Made by a program: the position numbers and the translations under genes. A DNA stretch of 64,000 nt from Nereocystis luetkeana (lineage: Eukaryota > Sar > Phaeophyceae > Laminariales > Laminariaceae), in the NCBI GenBank assembly GCA_031213475.1, contig JARUPZ010000019.1, forward strand, positions 1,263,001 through 1,327,000, in the 5' to 3' direction. Positions 34,801-45,269 of the stretch are shown here, piece by piece; positions within the stretch are counted from its first letter, which is position 1, and every line of letters begins with the position of its first letter. Under the pieces are notes generated by a model, which was not told the DNA's origin, ran no database searches, and saw nothing but the letters and a program-made list of their open reading frames with translations.

Positions 34801-36575
34801 AGCTCGATAACATTGGTGTTCAAACTGCACACCTCCCTCTTTCAACTTCAGCGTGGTCGCAAAAATAAACACCGCTTGAATATTATCTTGCCCTCCCGAA
34901 CGACCTTTATAAACTCGTACATACTCTATCAACAATCATAAATCGAAGCCAGACAAATCCCGTTCATGCATCCCTCGTGTCTCGAGGCACACGCGACGCC
35001 TAGGCACGACAGCGGCGACCGCGCTCCTTGCAACCCCCCCTCTACCCGCCAGCACCCGCTGGCGCCCGCGACGGTGCCGGGTCCTCCCGCGATGCCGTGC
35101 TCGGAGAACACGCACGCAGACGAAACGAAAGAAGAAAAAAGGAAGAAATGACCGAGAAAACAAAGAACTGCTGGAAAGGTCCGGCAAGTAATGAAAGGAG
35201 GCGGTTCGGAAGTGGGAGTTTTGAGAGGCCAGGGATGCACCAACCGAGCACGCTAAGGGGTTGTGATCTAAGTATGTAGTTCTATATATACAATTGGCCA
35301 GAAAACTGACAGTCCTGTTGAAACTATTCCGGAACAAAATAAAAAACAATCCGTCTACTCGCGAAAAATTCAGAGCTCTCGCGAATCATGGTTGACAATC
35401 TTGCGAAAGGCTACCGAAACGCCCTCACAGCGACCGTCCAGAGCAAACAAGTTAATAGTTTTATTTATATATGTATATATACCTGGTATATATATTATAT
35501 AATATTATATATCACGGGCCGTGCCGTGCCGGGCCAGGTGTGGTTGGTGGGCTTAAGCCTGATTGCCAGTAATCCACCCGAGGAAGAAATTGTCACGAAT
35601 ACCTCGGAGGGAAAACGCGATAACAATCTCTTAGCTTTACAACGGGGGGCCATAGTAAATAAATAGGACCAAAATATTGTTATTAATAGTGAAAACAGGT
35701 AAATATATACCTGGTAGGTTTTTGTGTTTACCGTAGGTCCTGCTTACTATAGCCCCCCGCAATACTTCTTCCTCGGCCTAAAGGGCGGGCTGGACAAGGT
35801 GAGCACAAAACAAAAAAAAAATGGAACATGAGGGTCCCTGCTTATAGAGCGTATAGAGGAGGGGGGTGGGGTGGTGGTGGTTGGGGGGGGGGTACCTTGG
35901 TAGCGGCGATGTCCGCTCGGTCGTTGCCGCTCATCGCCACGGAATTGTTTTGCTTTGCCTCCGACCTGGCGGTTAGGAGGGATAACAGCAGCACGAACAT
36001 ACAAACGAAAGTGTAAAGAGTCACGCCAGTTTCTTGTGAGAGCAAGAACAACGACAATAACAACAACAACAAAATAACAACAACGACAGCATCAACACCA
36101 ACACCGGAAAAATCAACCCGGCAGTTACCATCCCTTTGTTGGTGGGGGTGCTTGCTGCTCAACAACACCAACAACAACACCACCACCACCACCACCACCA
36201 CCACCACCAACCGAGACAAACAAAACCGCTATTAATATAATAGCTACCTTTCTCTCACTGCTGCTGCTGTTGCTGTGTTTGTAAAACCAAAAAAAAAACG
36301 TGTATATATATATATAAAATTTTTTAAATCATATCATGCGCGCATCGACAAAAACCACGAGAGAGTCGCCCCTTTCCCCCCTTTATCCCGACATGAGCTC
36401 TATGCAACCCTCTTAACTGCTGCCACCCCGCCCATCGCCCACGGACACCAAAAGCGCCACGTCATCGCCCTATGATGACCTTACTATCACCACCTCACCC
36501 CCCTACCACCACCACCACCACCTGGGAGTTCTTGGTAACAGGGCCAGAGCCACGGCGTGGTTCACATCCGTGCCG
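28873..36575 (-). CDS. Unrecognised protein, 3' exons of a split gene
   Basis: Four consecutive exons join in phase: 35965-35896 (SEAKQNNSVAMSGNDRADI), 33236-33124 (FEYDMWSKKDVNVTMAW...), 32378-32234 (LINILLNNCEYVDD...) and 28962-28873, ending in an acidic tail (DDDPDTDDSEGMAM) and TGA. A fifth, tentative exon at 36575-36522 (GTDVNHAVALALLPRTP) also joins in phase. Splice sites are good: for example, donor GTGAGT after 33124 and GTTAGT after 32234. Low-complexity flanks contrast with the balanced composition of these exons. I do not recognise the family; the segment has no obvious motif or membrane span and looks like a soluble alpha-helical C terminus. The introns contain family A MITEs, the dispersed repeat and an AT-rich foldback-free stretch. 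Upstream exons probably lie at 38973-39023 and 39825-39971, so the true start is further right. Confidence 0.6.
29165..30050 (+). repeat. Dispersed repeat D, split by a SINE
   Basis: The halves 29210-29480 and 29830-30050 flank SINE family 1. The junction context matches the uninterrupted copy near 7590, giving a dated order: D first, then SINE. Confidence 0.82.
29481..29826 (-). mobile_element. tRNA-headed SINE (family 1)
   Basis: On the minus strand it begins CGGTCGCCCCGGTGGTTCAA and has box A (TGGTTCAAGTGG) and box B (GGGTTCGAACCCC) of a tRNA promoter, then a GCAAAATAAAAATAAAAAGG joint, a body and an A-rich tail. It is inserted into the dispersed poly(C)-tailed repeat, whose two halves flank it. 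Confidence 0.85.
30912..31019 (-). mobile_element. Family A MITE
   Basis: Reverse orientation, AGTTAACAGGACC variant, in the last intron of the unrecognised minus gene. Confidence 0.9.
31081..31189 (+). mobile_element. Family A MITE
   Basis: AGTTAACAGGACC variant with a TATCACGGGGGG left end, 61 bp from the previous, oppositely oriented copy. Confidence 0.9.
31470..31900 (-). repeat. Dispersed repeat D, minus copy with duplicated end
   Basis: The core reads on the minus strand; the CATGCATGACACGAGTA end segment is present twice (about 31795 and 31885), each followed by a C run. Confidence 0.78.
32065..32200. repeat. GCTACT triplet tract
   Basis: Compound GCTACTACT array in the last intron of the unrecognised gene, 34 bp after the exon 32378-32234 donor. 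Confidence 0.85.
33969..34074. mobile_element. Family B MITE
   Basis: Arms are worn (AGAACTCCAGTCCC); the right TTAA is kept. A further partial arm (GGGACTGCACTTCGG) follows to about 34115. Confidence 0.78.
34491..35290 (+). repeat. 0.8-kb repeat E, copy 1
   Basis: Matches 60955-61768 in inverse over its whole length (shared landmarks: GTTCTATAT end, GGATGCACCAACCGAGCACG, TTTATAAACTCGTACATACT, GCTTTTATCACTC). It contains no convincing frame. It could be a non-autonomous transposon or a duplicated RNA locus. Confidence 0.75.
35640..35764 (+). mobile_element. Family A MITE carrying two micro-insertions
   Basis: AGTAAATAGGACC variant. The centre has TTAATA added (GTTATTAATAGT instead of GTTAGT) and TACCTGGTA at 35708-35716. 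Confidence 0.88.
36060..36215. repeat. AAC/ACC triplet tract
   Basis: AACAAC arrays passing into ACC repeats, upstream (in gene sense) of exon 35965-35896. Confidence 0.85.
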
Positions 36576-36932
36576 CTCATTAGCACAAAGGGAAACACGA
36601 CATAAAATACTACGGACTCTTGTAAATGCATCGAACGACAGTCTACACCGAGCAATCACAAAATCTACCACATCGATCGAATAGTTTTGTACATCGAACA
36701 ACATTCAAGTATTACATCGAACTACTGTACTGCTATAAATAATCTACTATTAACACCACGGTACATCGAAGCAGACAATCTACAGGGAAGCATCGTTAAC
36801 ATCGTTAACAGCGTCCTTTCTACGTCTTTATACAGTATCGTCTTTTGATCTCTCTCTATACCCTCGCCTTGTAATTTTTCTGCCAGCCTTAATCTTAGCT
36901 TCCTGTAGGCGAAGAGAGCAGCCGAGGACAGG

Positions 36933-37041
36933 TATTACGGGGGGTCGTAGTTAACAGGACCAAATATTGTGAGTAAAAATGGTTAAACATATAGGTTTTT
37001 ATGTGTACCATAGGTCCTGTTAACTATGGTCCCCCGTAATA
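36933..37041 (+). mobile_element. Family A MITE
   Basis: AGTTAACAGGACC variant, nearly intact arms. Confidence 0.9.
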
Positions 37042-37466
37042 GTAGAAGGATGAAACGAGAGTTGGATAAGGGTCGGCGATACTTGAATGAGCGCTGGGAA
37101 TGAAGCCAAAGCCAGAGATGAATACGCAGTAAACGAGAGTTGTATGATAGGCGAAAACACGGACAGAACAACACGTGCATGGTGGAGACTTGACACTTGC
37201 ACGAGGGTTGGATGAGAGTTGAATGAAAGATAAAAGAGGACTGAGCAAGAGCGTTACCAGGTATATACCGTGAGGGCTGATTTTGAATAGTTTTTAGTTG
37301 TCACTAGTTGGCTAGGTGATACAGGCAGTCATAAATAGTTGCTAGCGGCAATTTGCGGATTTTTGTTTGTATCTGTTTGGCGCGTTTGTGGCTTGGCGTG
37401 TTATTTTACTATTAAAAACGAAGTCAGTAGTAGTAGTAGAGGCGGCAGTCAGTAGTAGCCACAGTG

Positions 37467-37573
37467 CTACGGGGGGCCATAGTAAATAGGACCTACGGCA
37501 GAGACAAAAACCTTTATATTCCCCAATTTTTTCCATCAATATTTGGTCCTATTTACTATGGTCCCCCGTTATA
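37467..37573 (-). mobile_element. Family A MITE
   Basis: Reverse orientation, AGTAAATAGGACC variant; it sits in a GTA-rich tract. Confidence 0.88.
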
Positions 37574-37899
37574 GTACTAGCAGCAGCAGTAGTAGCCGCA
37601 GTAGTAGTAATATAAGTAGTAGCAGCAGTGCAGTATTCACAGTAGTATTACGGGGGACCATAGTAAATAGGACCTACGGTACACACAGAAACAAATATAT
37701 TTACCTATTTTTACTATTAAGATTTGGTCCTATTTACTATGGCCCCCCGTAATAGTAGTAGTAGTAGTAGTGCTAGTAGTAGTAGTAGTTGCAGTAGTAG
37801 TAGTAGCAGTAGTAGTAGTATTAATAGTAGTAGTAGTAGTAGTAGTAGTAGTGCAGTAGTAGTAGCAGTAGTAGTAGTAGTAGCAGTAGTAGTAGCAGC

Positions 37900-37933
<34 letters not shown>

Positions 37934-37935
37934 AC
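37571..37935. repeat. AGT microsatellite split by a MITE
   Basis: (AGT)n with AGC variants at 37571-37645 and 37755-37935, interrupted by a family A MITE. Confidence 0.9.
37646..37754 (-). mobile_element. Family A MITE
   Basis: Reverse orientation, AGTAAATAGGACC variant, embedded between two AGT microsatellites. Confidence 0.9.
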
Positions 37936-38559
37936 ACAAACCGTATGAACAGGAAGAGAGGCCAAAGTCGGGAAGAAGGCGAACGCGGGAACGATCACAT
38001 TGCCCTAATGTTGTACTGCACTAAAGTACCTGGTATTCAATAAAAGCATAAATACCAAAAAAAAAATTAAGTGATAATTGATAATTACACCTCTGCACAC
38101 ATAACGGGAATATTTTAACATCGCGGTATTTCAACGATGATGTATTAGTTATCAGTCCTTGGGGCCCGGGGATGGTTCATATCCACACCCCCCCCCGGCG
38201 AAGCTTCCGCCGCCACCCCCCTCCGTTTCTGGAGTAAAACAGGTACGATGGGTAGCATGTACCTGGTATAGAGTTAGTAATGAACAGATTCAAAGGACCC
38301 CGCGCAAATCGCGTGTGTAATGCTCATGTAATGCTCATGTTGACGTTCGCGGTGGAAAAGAAGGAAACAGCGCGTCTAACCGCACTCCTCTAACGGTGCT
38401 GCTGCTGCTGCCGTTGCTTGGTGAATATGACAACACAAAGCAAAAAAATACCAACCCCTGCGCGGCTTGTCCTTAAGACCGCTAGAGGCACAACCTGCCA
38501 AACATGCGGTATACCATGTACCTTGTACACCAGCTGAGCCGGTAAGAAAAACGGTTACT

Positions 38560-38760
38560 CGTGGTCACGTTAAAAAAGGTGTCGTAAAATTCCGGGGTTG
38601 TTCACGGGTCAGGAGATTTTTAAAAACCATGGGGTCGGGTCGGGTTAGGACGTAGTCGAAATCTCACGGGTCGGATCGAGTCGGGTCGGGTCGGGTCGGG
38701 TCGGCTTAGGTGACCCCATCCGACCCGACCCGCGAGTTTCGACCCGACCCGTCAACAGCC
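38560..38760. repeat. GGGTC/GACCC palindromic minisatellite
   Basis: CGGGTCGGGTC units followed by their inverse GACCCGACCC; same family as 50700-51720. Confidence 0.8.
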
Positions 38761-38818
38761 AAAGAAAATTCGACGTTCCTGCGCACTATACAGCTTCTGC
38801 TGCTGTAGTCTATACCGC

Positions 38819-38927
38819 TATTACGGGGGACCATAGTGAATAGGACCAAATATTGTTGGTAAAAAACAGGCAATTATAAAGTTTTTTGTGTGCACGGTAG
38901 GTCCTATCTACTATGGTCCCCCGTAAC
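38819..38927 (+). mobile_element. Family A MITE
   Basis: AGTGAATAGGACC arms; the right end is CCCCCGTAACA. Confidence 0.88.
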
Positions 38928-38972
38928 AGTACCACTCTTTTCATGCACGTACAGTACTCGCTCGTATCGTAC

Positions 38973-39023
38973 CTCTTCGGCGGCAAGTTCCTTCCACTGA
39001 CACGTGCTACCTGCGTTCTTTGC
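38973..39023 (-). CDS. Tentative short exon of the unrecognised minus-strand gene
   Basis: A 51-nt segment bounded by CCGCAG (acceptor) and GTACGA (donor) encodes AKNAGSTCQWKELAAEE, a polar, non-repetitive peptide unlike the surrounding AAGGC repeats and MITE. It is in phase with the candidate exon at 39825-39971 on its 5' side. Its 3' phase does not directly match the start I chose for the 36575 exon, so either that boundary is wrong or an exon is missing. Confidence 0.35.
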
Positions 39024-39049
39024 CTGCGGACAGTTACCGCCGCCAGCAG

Positions 39050-39185
39050 CAGGTAAGGCAAAGGCGAAGGCAAGACAAGGGGCGAGGCAAGGCAAGGCAA
39101 AGGGGCGGGGAAAGGCAAGGCAAGGCAGGGCAGGGCAATGCAAGGCAAGGCAAGGCAAAGACAAGGCAAGGCAAGACGAGGCCAG
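39050..39185. repeat. AAGGC pentamer array
   Basis: Imperfect GGCAA arrays next to the tentative exon 38973-39023. Confidence 0.85.
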
Positions 39186-39251
39186 TTGAGGTCAGGTGCC
39201 GCGGGGGCGAAGCCAGTGGTATGATGTAATGTGATACGATGTGAAGCTACA

Positions 39252-39591
39252 TTTTTTATTTTATTTCTTGCTCATCCCATTCATTATCTTCGCACATCTT
39301 CTTCTCTCTCTCCTTCCCACTCGTAACTCAGATCCGGGGTCACATAGCAGGCTCTTCTCCCCCCTTCCCGCTACGGTACGTGCCTTCATTTTTTCGCGAG
39401 AAGATTTCAGCCTTTTCTTCCCTCGTCGACTCGCATCGAATTGTGCCTACCCACGCTGCAAGGCGCTCGCAACAATTGAATCCTTTTTTTATTTTTTGCA
39501 AATAAATCAAAGTCCAACCCACCTGGGGCTCGAACCCAAGACTCAAACAAGTAGAATTCGAGGTTAACCACTTGAACCACCGGGGCGACCG
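39252..39591 (-). mobile_element. tRNA-headed SINE (family 1)
   Basis: Full-length copy with box B GGCTCGAGCCCC-like (written GGGGCTCGAACCC on the plus strand) and an intact GGGGCGACCG end. It lies next to an AAGGC repeat. Confidence 0.85.
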
Positions 39592-39824
39592 AATACATAC
39601 AGTAGGTCAGCGAGTTACGCACGAACGCACGCACGCACGCACGCACACGACGGCGGAGACGGGCTGTGACAAGTCCGAACAGCCCACACGCCGGGCAGAT
39701 AGATCATCTACAGATACATCCTCTATTAATAGATCATCTAGATCTAGCTGGACCCTAACCAGCTGTGATGCCATGCTGTGCAGGATCTGTACAGTACAAA
39801 TGCAACCCGGGATAAAAGTCATAC

Positions 39825-39971
39825 TCGTAGATCCTGTAGACTCTGCGCTCTCGACTCGGGATCACGAGGAGCCAGACCATACAGGTCATGAATCGAGTCG
39901 CCCTCACAGGCCTCTACGAAATCCTTCAATGTGGGAAGTGGAGAATCTCTCCGCTCGGTCTCAACAGCCGA
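39825..39971 (-). CDS. Tentative exon of the unrecognised minus-strand gene
   Basis: A 49-codon open segment with acceptor GGCTCAG and donor GTATGA. It includes LKDFVEACEGDSIHDLYGLA and looks like real coding sequence, rich in Asp/Glu/Leu. If the GTATGA donor were not used, the frame would stop two codons later, so this could instead be the last exon of a different gene. Confidence 0.4.
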
Positions 39972-40146
39972 CTGAGCCACACACCACTCTCGCACACAGG
40001 CGAACAAACACGTACAGAAACACAAAATACCACTAAACACAAGACTAAACACAGACACGCCCGTGCATACATCCGTATAATAATGCGTAGACACACAGAC
40101 ACAGACACAGGCACACGCACGAAGGTCGGCATTCAATAACGGCGAC

Positions 40147-40234
40147 TTAACCCCTTTAGAGCCGCAGTCCCGTTTTGGGGACAAACTACTTGAAATTTGA
40201 GTGGTTTGTCCCCAAAACGGGACTGCGGTTATAA
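40147..40234. mobile_element. Family B MITE, right end lost
   Basis: Left TTAA and the CCCCTTTAGAGCCGCAG end are clear; the right arm ends GGGACTGCGGTTATAAA. Confidence 0.85.
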
Positions 40235-40799
40235 ATACTCCGTGTGTGTACGTACACACACTACCGCTGTATTGTAATTCGTATATATACCCATGTAGTT
40301 CGAGTTGTTTGGGCTGTATAGACTCCAAAAATTTAGCTATTGGTGAGCCTTTCGTTTTGTTTTGGCTACAGCATAATATATACCGGTACCAGGTACCTGG
40401 TACGTATCTACTATTATTAGTGCGAGTACACCCATGAAGATCTTGAAATTCCAACTGCCGCTGGGTGTTTGTTTTGCTTTTCAGGTGCGCAAAATGTCAC
40501 GCGTGACGTATTTTTCAGGGTTTCAGCCAAAATAAGGTACACCTGGTCCATTACGTACCAAAATCAGGTACAGGCTAAAAACAAGTAAAAAACATACGTC
40601 AGGAGCCCCGCCATTGGCCAGCCTCACATCGTATTATACCTGTTTTAACTGGCCGGGTCCACCTGGATTTGTCTACTTTGTCTTGAGTTTTCAACTGTTT
40701 TAGCCTGATTTTCAGCCAATCAGAGAGCCCCTACGCACGCTGCTGCTTTTCCTCTCCATGCGGTCTCCGGTCCCTCGGTTGTAATTCTTATGCATAATC

Positions 40800-40842
40800 T
40801 CTTTACGTACGTACGTACGTACGTACGTACGTACGTACGCAT
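40800..40842. repeat. ACGT tetranucleotide array
   Basis: (TACG)n, about ten units. Confidence 0.95.
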
Positions 40843-40954
40843 TTAGGCATACATTCGTACGATGATTTTTTTTACTTCGCTGGAGTGTAAGGTGTGCTTC
40901 AGTTGTTTTGATGTGTACTCTGCTCTTTTGTATGGTCACAGGAGTCATACGAGT

Positions 40955-41755
40955 AGCAAAGTCCGTTTCGATACCCACACTGAACTCAAGTCAATTTCGA
41001 TCCCCCACAAAAAAGTCAGTTCCGACCCCCACACAAAACTCAGGTCAACTCTGACCCACTTAAAAAACAAGTCAATTTCGACCCAGCGCACAAAAAAGAG
41101 GTGAATTGATCTCCACACCAAAAGCCAAGTCATTTCGGCCGGACACAAAAATCAAGACAATTTCGACCATCTACACAAAAACCAAGTCCTTTTCGATCCC
41201 CAACATGAAAACGAATTTATTTTCACCCCGCACACAAAAACCATGTCACAAAAACCGGGTCAATTTTGACCCCCCCACTAAAACCAAGCCATTTTTGGCC
41301 CGCACGGAAAAACAAGTCGATTTCAAGGACCCACACAAAAAGAAGGTGAATCAATCCCCACACAACACCGCGCCATTTCCGGCCGCATACAAAAATCAAG
41401 TCAATTTCGACGATCCACACAAAAACCAAGTCCATTTCGATCCCCCACACACAACCAGGTGAACCGATCCCCGCACTAAAACCACGTCATTTCCGGCCGA
41501 ACAATTCCATGCCAATTTTGATCCCCAAGACAAGAAACAAGTCATTTTCGGCCCGCACACAAAAAACGAAGTCAATATCGAACGCCCGCACAGAAAGCAA
41601 TCTTATCGATCCCAACACTAAAGCCAAGTCAATTTCGACCCCACCCTAACAAGCTTTCAGTTTCGGCCCTCACTCAAAACCAAGTCACCTTCGGTCCCCC
41701 ACGCTAAAATCAAGTCAATTTCGATACCCCCCCCTCAAAAATCAACCATATTTCT
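40955..41755. repeat. Degenerate minisatellite, about 38-bp units
   Basis: Around twenty units built on AAGTCAATTTCGACCCCCAC ACAAAAACC-like text; strongly pyrimidine/purine-skewed, no gene. Confidence 0.85.
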
Positions 41756-41831
41756 TAGTTGGGTGTGGTAGAGGGTTCCAGTCCCTCCTCGTTGCATCCT
41801 CCTCGATTTCTGCAAATAAATATGATTCCAC

Positions 41832-41949
41832 TATCGCGGGGGACCATGGTAAATAGGACCAAACATTACGATTGTTATTAATAGTAAAAACAGGTAAATA
41901 CATAGGTTTTTGTGTCTACCGTATGTCCTATTTACCATGGCCCCCCGAA
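41832..41949 (+). mobile_element. Family A MITE with a TTAATA micro-insertion
   Basis: AGTAAATAGGACC variant; the centre reads GTTATTAATAGTAAAAAC. It supplies the first ATG of the 371-codon frame. Confidence 0.88.
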
Positions 41950-43027
41950 ACAACTGCTGTGTCCCGTTTGTCACGCGTCTGCGGTATGCGCCGTGTTGAG
42001 CGCAATGAGTCACGCGTGGAGTGTCTTCATTTTTTTGTCTTGTCTTGTCGGAGTCCTCGGTTTTGTGCGGGAGGTTCCTTCGTTCACCTTGCGCGCTACA
42101 ACAAAGACATTCATTCATCCATTCATACATACATACATACATACGTACGTACATACATACATACATACATACATACTCTCAAGGCAAGGAGTGATACCTT
42201 CTTGCTGCTGCGTGTGGCCGCGAGGCTTACCCGTGGCAGTAGAGTTTTGTCGTACGTGGTGCGTCAGGCACGGACACCTACGATTCGCGCGGTTTTGTTT
42301 AGGCAGCAGCGGCAGAGCAGCAGCGCTCAATCGGGATATATCCGTGGGCGGAGGCAGGCGCCACCACAGGCCAAACCACGGCACAGTCTATTGCGCCGGT
42401 GGGCGCGCTGGATTCGCCGACGAAGGAAGAGGGAGACAGAGCGTCGACGAGCGGGGAAGAGACGGATTGAAACATCTACCCTGGGCGAGAATTTTTGTTT
42501 TCAGATCAGAACCGCAAGTGCGAAGGAGCGGGCCGATGGGGCCAAGAGGACGAGGCGGCCATGGAAACGCCGGCAGGGCGGCTCACGGAGACCCACGACC
42601 GGCGCGTACGCTATCACGAGAGCACAGCAGTCGCCGTTTCTTGTGCTCTGATTTTGATAAGCACGAGGCAGTAGTATGTATGTGCCTGATATTCATATCA
42701 TTTGTCTTTGTAGTGTCGCGAGTCGTATACCCTTCATGGGGAATGATCCCCGCAATCGTCAGGGACGTGGTTGTCATAGCTGTGCTGCACCTTTGCGCCT
42801 TTTGCCAGACAGTCCGGGAAGACATGGCGATCGTTGATATTTGTATGGCGGTTTTTGGTTCGATTGCTCTTTTTTCTGACTGCATGTCTCCGAGTCGTCG
42901 CTCCGACAGCACCCCAGACAGCAGGCCCGTTCCTCTCTGTGTTCACGACTACCGTGCGTTCCGTACGGTGCAGGCAGCACTCCAGACAGCAACCGCTGTA
43001 GTCAGTAGTAGAGGTGGGCACCTTTAA
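41912..43027 (+). CDS. 371-codon open frame of doubtful coding status
   Basis: Longest uninterrupted frame apart from ligA exon 2. The upstream ATG lies inside a family A MITE; an internal ATG (about 42005) would give a hydrophobic start (MSHAWSVFIFLSCLVGVLG) resembling a signal peptide. The middle includes an HTYIHTYV run that only translates a CATA microsatellite. The C-terminal third has two or three hydrophobic stretches (CLIFISFVFVVS, AIVRDVVVIAVLHL). However, between 42302 and 42670 other plus frames look more protein-like (GIYPWAEAGATTGQ; QNRKCEGAGRWGQEDE after a TTTTCAG acceptor), so the long frame may be accidental and the locus may hold short exons. I see no recognisable family. Confidence 0.25.
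   Translation: MSTVCPIYHGPPKQLLCPVCHASAVCAVLSAMSHAWSVFIFLSCLVGVLGFVREVPSFTLRATTKTFIHPFIHTYIHTYVHTYIHTYILSRQGVIPSCCCVWPRGLPVAVEFCRTWCVRHGHLRFARFCLGSSGRAAALNRDISVGGGRRHHRPNHGTVYCAGGRAGFADEGRGRQSVDERGRDGLKHLPWARIFVFRSEPQVRRSGPMGPRGRGGHGNAGRAAHGDPRPARTLSREHSSRRFLCSDFDKHEAVVCMCLIFISFVFVVSRVVYPSWGMIPAIVRDVVVIAVLHLCAFCQTVREDMAIVDICMAVFGSIALFSDCMSPSRRSDSTPDSRPVPLCVHDYRAFRTVQAALQTATAVVSSRGGHL
42112..42178. repeat. CATA microsatellite
   Basis: (CATA)n interrupted by CGTACGTA; it is read through by the 371-codon frame. Confidence 0.95.
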
Positions 43028-43166
43028 AAAAAAACCGGTTTAAACAGGTTTTTGGAAACCCAGCAGGCTTGTTCGAGTAGTCGGTTTTTGAAAAAAGAAA
43101 CGCGTTTTTTTTGCCGGTATAACCCGGTTAACCGAAAACCGGATAAAACCGGAAAAACCTGAACAT

Positions 43167-43264
43167 TCAGAACTCAAGCCCCGTTCTGGGGGCAAACCAC
43201 TCAAATTCCAAGTAATTTGTCCCCAATTGTCACTAAAACGAGACTGCAGTCCTCAAAGGGTTAA
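43167..43264. mobile_element. Family B MITE inside an AACCGGTT-rich stretch
   Basis: Right end CAAAGGGTTAA; left end TCAGAACTCAAGCCCCG. The surrounding sequence repeats AAACCGG and GGTTTT. Confidence 0.78.
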
Positions 43265-43853
43265 ACCGGCAGAACCGGACATACTTGAAAATGATTTTCG
43301 ACAGAATAAAATAAAACCATTACCAGTTTACTATTAATACACTACCTGCACAGCAGCAGTTGCAGGACTAGTATTAGTAGAGCATGTTGCATACCAGGTA
43401 CTACGTACCTGGTACCCTGGTAAGTGTTTACATCAACCAAATCTCGGAAGGCAGCTATTAATACAGTACAGACATCCTGCTGCACTACAGCTATTAGTAC
43501 TTATGAAGTTGATAAAAACAGATTAGTCCGGAATTGTAATTTACGTTCTATTATTAAGAATACATACCTAAAGCTCTTTACATTTCCGAACAGAGTGGCA
43601 TATGCCAAGAGGATGCAAAACATCCCCAAAATTCCGCACTACGAGTATATCCTACATAACAAGTGGTATATGCCAGAGGATACAAAAACATCCCCAAATT
43701 CCGCACTACATCAAAGGATGGGCATTATACGGTGCGATGGATGACAGAGGCTGGTTGTCAGCTTGGTTTCGGATGAAATTGTGCTCATATGGGAATTGTA
43801 GCACCGCCGTTGTGTACTTTTTCAATTATTTACGCGCTGAGACCACTTCTCAA

Positions 43854-44345
43854 GCAGTCGGATTTGGAGTCAGTTGAAAAAAGTCCCATTCAGCACGTGC
43901 GCATGAGCTTTGCCCCGGAAACGTTGGAAGTTAGTCTTTCCCGCCGCAGAATGTGTCCGACCTCTCTCCAAGATCTATCTGGGGGTGTCTCCCACTTCTC
44001 CAGGCACCCAGATACAGGAGAAATTGCCGACCGCACTTTCTTGAATCACAAAACTCGGTCAAATACGATCCAAACGCCCAATCGGATTTGAAAAAAACGT
44101 ATTTTTCGATACGATCTACAGTCGCAATCACATTCACCTCATTTGGATCGAAAAAGTGCGGACGGTGACTGCTTGCAACCGCCCCCCTCGGTGAGCGGGA
44201 AACACCCCCTGATAAGATCTTGGAGAGAACTACGATACGATTTGAGGCGAGAGACACCAGTTAGTTTTCAACATTTATTTGCGGGGCATAAGCTCATGCG
44301 AACGCGCTGAAAGGGACTTTTTCAACTGACATCAGATCCGACTGC
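43854..44345. mobile_element. Foldback element with long inverted arms
   Basis: GCAGTCGGATTTGGAGTCAG at the left end is matched in inverse by the right end (CATCAGATCCGACTGC). The arms, about 230 bp each, align throughout (TCTCTCCAAGATCT and AAAGTGCGG appear in both) with roughly one difference in four. No coding sequence between them; probably a non-autonomous DNA transposon. Confidence 0.75.
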
Positions 44346-45173
44346 GTAAGGCCACACCATACGTAAGGCTCTGCTGTTTTACCTGGATGTCAGGATATTT
44401 AATATGTGGGTGCGGCGGGTTCAGGTGGCGAAGCTTCGTGGGGTGTTGGGTGTGGGCGCTGCCAGCTAGGGGGCTGCCATAGTCAACTCCCCCCCCCCCC
44501 ATTTGTTCCGGTGGCGTTTACAGGTTATATAATGTCCAGGTCGGTGCTCTGTAGTAACTACTATACTGTAGGGATCGGTGTTTCGCTTTGTTACTACACG
44601 CGAACAGGTGATTGCTGTTCGGTGTTCGATAGTCTCCGCGGGGGGGCGCCGATGCAAAGTCAAACATGAAATAAGCGATAACTCATTCACCAGCGGTTGT
44701 TTCTTCTGGTCCCGCGCAGTGCATCATCGCGAGACCCGTATGAATTTCCTGCTCTCTTTTTCGTCTCCTGTGATAAATGACCACGGTCCATGCCGACTTG
44801 TAGTGTAAAACCCTGCCAATGAGGGTATCACTATTGTATACCAGGAACACCTTACTTATTACATGCATCAGGTATGCAATTGAGCTCGTCGAGCCTGCTG
44901 CACGTCCCCCATGCCTCAATTTATTCTATCATAGAGATTGCTACGAACATGACGAGAGCAGCAGTATAATAGCCTTTTAGCGCTGCAATAGTTGAAGCTC
45001 TACACAAGTATATGATACTGGTATACTACAGGGCGGCAGGTTGTACGGTACTACTACTGCTGTGCTAATGTATACCTGGTACTTCAGTACATATATTTAT
45101 ATAGATAGGCAAGCCTTATTTCATTCCATGAAACCACGTCGTCACCGCGTACTATTAATACTACGTGCTGTTG

Positions 45174-45269
45174 TTAACCCCTTTAGGGCCCCAGTCCCGT
45201 TTTGGGGACAAACTACTTGAAATTTGAATAGTTTGTCCCCAAAACGGGACTGCGGTTCTAAAAGGGTTG
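45174..45269. mobile_element. Family B MITE
   Basis: Arms almost perfect; left TTAA present, right site TTGA. Confidence 0.88.

Noticed and set aside
34929-35349. 137- and 104-codon frames in repeat E
   Set aside because: The inverted copy at 60981-61321 does not preserve one frame; composition is not protein-like.
39819-40454. 211-codon minus frame as one continuous gene
   Set aside because: Its first half reads through a family B MITE and CA-rich tract; only the last ~49 codons look like coding sequence.
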